A DNA stretch of 7,156 nt from the NCBI GenBank assembly GCA_017883355.1, contig JADGNS010000236.1, forward strand, positions 1 to 7,156, in the 5' to 3' direction. Under the pieces are notes generated by a model that saw only the letters and a list, made by a program, of their open reading frames with translations, was not told the origin of the DNA and made no database searches. The DNA is from Candidatus Solibacter sp. (lineage in GTDB: Bacteria; Acidobacteriota; Terriglobia; Bryobacterales; Bryobacteraceae). Positions 7,119-7,156 of this stretch are shown piece after piece; the first letter of the stretch is position 1; the number at the start of each line of letters is the position of its first letter. A program made the position numbers and the translations under genes.

Positions 7119-7156
7119 AACGTGTCACTTGGACCGGGTGACGTCCAGCTTTGCCT
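7119..7156. other. Unassigned right edge of the window
   Basis: These 38 bases follow the composite repeat. GTGTCA at 7122-7127 mirrors TGACAC at 6797-6802, so the inverted repeat may extend slightly further with a gap. No gene start, stop or site can be supported. Confidence 0.3.

Noticed and set aside
6943..7128. A 61-codon minus-strand frame in the 3' intergenic region
   Set aside because: It is made entirely of repeat arms and the nested 103-bp palindrome (G/P/R-rich translation), with no ribosome binding site.

Overview
The window comes from a GC-rich bacterial chromosome, most likely an acidobacterium of the Solibacter/Bryobacter type. The main evidence is the C-terminal domain of the large secreted protein at 4505-6745, which matches the TIGR03437 domain first named from Solibacter. 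A class I (Fe-S) fumarase, a LolA-like exported protein and abundant palindromic intergenic repeats fit that placement. This is inference from recognised families; no search was run.

Layout. Positions 1-1023 hold the 3' part of a polytopic GT-C-like membrane protein whose beginning lies outside the window. It converges with, and overlaps by 7 bp, an exported LolA/outer-membrane-lipoprotein-sorting-like protein on the minus strand (1017-1829). After a gap holding a possible 38-codon membrane miniprotein and a palindromic repeat come two closely spaced genes: a NifX/NifB-domain protein (2101-2463) and a DUF2277 protein (2482-2760). A fused two-domain class I fumarate hydratase follows (2778-4295), then tRNA-Phe(GAA) with encoded CCA (4322-4397), then a secreted PQQ-like beta-propeller protein ending in TIGR03437 (4505-6745). 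The last 411 bases hold no convincing gene and are mostly nested palindromic repeats.

How the genes relate. Only the NifX-like and DUF2277 genes (18 bp apart) look like an operon. The fumarase serves central metabolism. The tRNA and the secreted propeller protein each appear to have their own promoter, with a TGnTA-type extended -10 box. Nothing here forms a recognisable multi-gene defence, secretion or biosynthetic system.

The most notable content is the repeats. At least four repeat loci share a head close to GTGGGGCRG followed at once by palindromes. One copy lies in frame inside the membrane-protein gene, one supplies the C-terminus of the DUF2277 protein, one lies just upstream of the NifX-like gene, and a nested 317-bp palindromic composite fills the 3' intergenic region. 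These look like a family of small non-autonomous palindromic elements that has twice been taken into coding sequence. I found no sign of a wholly new protein system.
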